This document shows, one piece after another, positions 11,912 through 13,906 of a stretch of 13,906 nt of DNA. Position 1 is the first letter of the stretch; each line of letters begins with the position of its first letter. Below the pieces are notes generated by a model. The model searched no databases, had not been told where the DNA came from, and worked only from the letters and a program-made list of their open reading frames with translations. The position numbers and the translations under genes are program-made. Where the stretch lies: NCBI GenBank assembly GCA_036307825.1, contig JAXJWW010000056.1:1-13906 (forward strand), in the 5' to 3' direction. This DNA comes from RGIG9060 sp036307825. GTDB taxonomy: Bacteria > Spirochaetota > Spirochaetia > Treponematales > Treponemataceae.

Positions 11912-13906
11912 ATGAATACAATTTTAGAAACACTAACAAACCATATACTTGATGAAAATTCCGTTTTTGTATTTTCCACCGAAATCGCCTGTACTTCTTG
12001 GCAAGATAAACTCCTAAATGACGAAATTGTGGAAGCAATTCCATTAGAAAAATTCATCGCTTGGGATACCTTCAAAAGCGAAGCAGTACGTTCAAAAATT
12101 CAAAACAAAAAAAGTATTCCGTCCGCTTTACGAAAAATCTTTTCAAGTTGGATAATCGAAGAAAACCGAAAAAGTTGCCTTGAAAATTCACCTATTTTTA
12201 CTTCTATTATAAATCCAAAATATTCACAATCGGCTCAATCTTTTACAAACTGGATTGCTACCCTTTTGCCACAACTTCAAAATTGGAAAGATAAAATTTC
12301 AAAAAAAATTCCATCCGAAAATAAACTTGATGAAGAATCAAAAGATTTATTAAAACTTTATCAATTATATACTGAACTTCTTGATAAGTATAATTTATTT
12401 GAACCTGCTTGGGAAAAACCACCTTTTGATAACAACAACAAACATTACTATATTTTTCATCCAGAAATTTTAGAAGACTATTCTGAATACGAAGATATTT
12501 TGAAGGATGCAGAAAAAGAAAATCTTGTAACTTTAATTCACGCAGAAAATCAATTTGATGAAAATCCACAAGTAAATTATTTTTCAAACACAAGAACTGA
12601 ACTTAGAAAAGTTGCACTGCTGATAAATAAATTACACAATGAAGATAAAGTTGGTTTTGAAAAAATTGCAATTCATATTCCACAAATTTCTGAAATTCGT
12701 TCTTATATAAAACGAGAATTTGAATTGTACAATATTCCTTTTAGAATGCGAGCAGGAAAAAAACTTTCTGAATATCCAGAAGGCCGACTTTTCAATTTAA
12801 TAAGAAATTGTGCTTTAGAAAATTTTAATTTTGAATCTTTAAGTTCACTTTTTGCTGATTCACATTTCCCTTGGAAAGTTCAAACAGAAATAAATCAGTT
12901 AATTGAATTTGCAATAAAAAATCATTGTGTGTGTTCTTATGACAACAAAGATATTCTTGAACAATCTCTTGCAGAAAATCCACAAGAAACTAGAGCATTT
13001 GAATTTTATAAAACTGCAAAAAAAATAATTCAAAAAATAAATAATGCAAAATCATTTTTAGAAATTAGAAATTTTTATTTTGAATTTAGAGATACATTTT
13101 TTGATACAGAAAAATTTACAGAAAATGCAAATTTAATTTTAGGAAGATGTATTTCAGAACTTGCAAGTTTAATTGATTTAGAAAATTCTTTTGCAGATAT
13201 TCAATGTGTAAATCCACTAGATTTTTTTACAGAATTGTTAACATCAAAAGAATATCTTGCACAAACAACTGGAAGTGGTGTAAGTATTTTTCCTTACAAA
13301 GTTGCTTGTCAATGTAATTTTGATTATCACATTATTTTACAAGCAAATCAAAAAAATTTATCAATAAAATATTCTCAGTTAGATTTTTTAGCAAAAGATA
13401 AAAGAGAATTTTTAAATCTAAAAGATTTTAATGTTTCAGATTATTTTATAAATTGCTACAACGAATCTTCTGTAAATCAAACTTATTTTTTTGCTTCACA
13501 AAAAACTTTTTCAGGATATGCTTTAGCTTATAGCGGACTTGAAGAAATAAATAGATTATCAGAAACAAGTGATAAAGAAGATTTATACAATCAAGAAAAA
13601 TTATTTTTATCGAATAATCAAAATGGCAAAACAAAATTTTCAGACAAACTTCACACAACACAAAAAGAAGGTTTTTCAAAATGGAGTTTAACAAAAGAAA
13701 AAAAATCTTCTGAATACGAAGATAAAATTTCTGAAAAAATAAGTTCAATTTTGAAAAAGAAATTTTGTGATAAAAATGGAAAACTTAGAGTTTCTGCTAC
13801 AAACTTAAATGCATTTTATAAAAATCCAGCAAATTGGTTTTTTGAAAAAATACTAAAAATTCAAAAAGAATCCATGGAAGTTAAAATCATTGATGATGTA
13901 TTTTTA
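11912..13906 (+). CDS. AddB-like recombination nuclease subunit (PD-(D/E)XK family), C-terminus outside the window
   Basis: An open frame of 665 codons runs from ATG 11912 to the window edge. The N-terminus has FVFSTEIACTSWQDK (19-33) and PLEKFIAWDTFKS (44-56), resembling AddB/RexB-like proteins. No Walker A motif is present where AddB of Bacillus has one. Residues 220-290 (YFSNTRTELRKVALLINKL, then IAIHIPQISEIRSYIKREFE, then IPFRMRAGKKLSEYP) follow the helicase-like fold of AddB, including the region that in relatives reads pairs of short strands. At 625-653, LRVSATNLNAFYKNPANWFF marks the beginning of the RecB-type nuclease domain; the Cys-Pro of the iron-sulphur cluster is replaced by Asn-Pro (638-639). 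Its active-site residues would lie beyond the edge. It probably partners an AddA helicase encoded downstream in double-strand break repair. The identification is by pattern and is moderately sure. Confidence 0.7.
   Translation, partial: MNTILETLTNHILDENSVFVFSTEIACTSWQDKLLNDEIVEAIPLEKFIAWDTFKSEAVRSKIQNKKSIPSALRKIFSSWIIEENRKSCLENSPIFTSIINPKYSQSAQSFTNWIATLLPQLQNWKDKISKKIPSENKLDEESKDLLKLYQLYTELLDKYNLFEPAWEKPPFDNNNKHYYIFHPEILEDYSEYEDILKDAEKENLVTLIHAENQFDENPQVNYFSNTRTELRKVALLINKLHNEDKVGFEKIAIHIPQISEIRSYIKREFELYNIPFRMRAGKKLSEYPEGRLFNLIRNCALENFNFESLSSLFADSHFPWKVQTEINQLIEFAIKNHCVCSYDNKDILEQSLAENPQETRAFEFYKTAKKIIQKINNAKSFLEIRNFYFEFRDTFFDTEKFTENANLILGRCISELASLIDLENSFADIQCVNPLDFFTELLTSKEYLAQTTGSGVSIFPYKVACQCNFDYHIILQANQKNLSIKYSQLDFLAKDKREFLNLKDFNVSDYFINCYNESSVNQTYFFASQKTFSGYALAYSGLEEINRLSETSDKEDLYNQEKLFLSNNQNGKTKFSDKLHTTQKEGFSKWSLTKEKKSSEYEDKISEKISSILKKKFCDKNGKLRVSATNLNAFYKNPANWFFEKILKIQKESMEVKIIDDVFL

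Noticed and set aside
12258..13748. Antisense open frames within the AddB-like gene
   Set aside because: They are low-complexity, leucine- and phenylalanine-rich translations of an AT-rich gene and have no start signals.
1..13906. CRISPR array, tRNA or rRNA genes
   Set aside because: No regularly spaced identical repeats and no cloverleaf or rRNA-like sequence were found on either strand by eye.

Overview
The window is AT-rich, with short intergenic gaps and mostly A/T third codon positions. Two complete genes of bacterial glycogen breakdown (glgP and glgX), lipoprotein-type signal peptides and an AddB-like nuclease subunit lacking a Walker A motif suggest a host-associated spirochaete such as Treponema. 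That assignment is inference from gene content and style; no rRNA or other phylogenetic marker is present.

Left part (1-2229). On the minus strand, one run of genes reads from a promoter near 2120-2150: a tiny 28-residue lipoprotein-like ORF, a transglutaminase-fold lipoprotein whose signal peptide is one base out of frame with its own ATG, and an unknown protein cut by the window edge. A divergent Xre-type regulator starts at 2229. Three copies of an AGGTATATTTATTAC-like repeat flank the shared promoter region and are candidate operators.

Middle left (2640-4830). A TM2-like small membrane protein and a ten-helix EamA transporter lie on the minus strand. Divergently, a DUF4160-DUF2442 pair with overlapping genes reads on the plus strand. 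The 347-base gap that follows holds a two-way terminator, two adjacent hairpins and a minus-strand promoter. Together these look like an unannotated small RNA gene.

Centre (4761-9683). Glycogen phosphorylase (minus) has its own terminator and an upstream dyad. A 524-base gap contains a GC-rich long hairpin. A DUF4236 protein with a long unassigned C-terminal part follows, then a stand-alone 60-residue ORF matching the C-terminal tail of Rpn/PD-(D/E)XK transposase-like nucleases, then a spacer with 13-base inverted repeats.

Right part (9684-13906). The debranching enzyme GlgX (minus) and an AddB-like recombination nuclease subunit (plus, running off the window) diverge from an 86-base gap.

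GlgP releases glucose-1-phosphate from glycogen branches and GlgX removes the limit branches it leaves. The two are in one region but are separate transcription units. Four genes (eamA, DUF4160, glgX, addB-like) have a -10-like box 6-10 bases before the start codon and no Shine-Dalgarno, so they may be leaderless. The other genes mostly have clear Shine-Dalgarno sequences.
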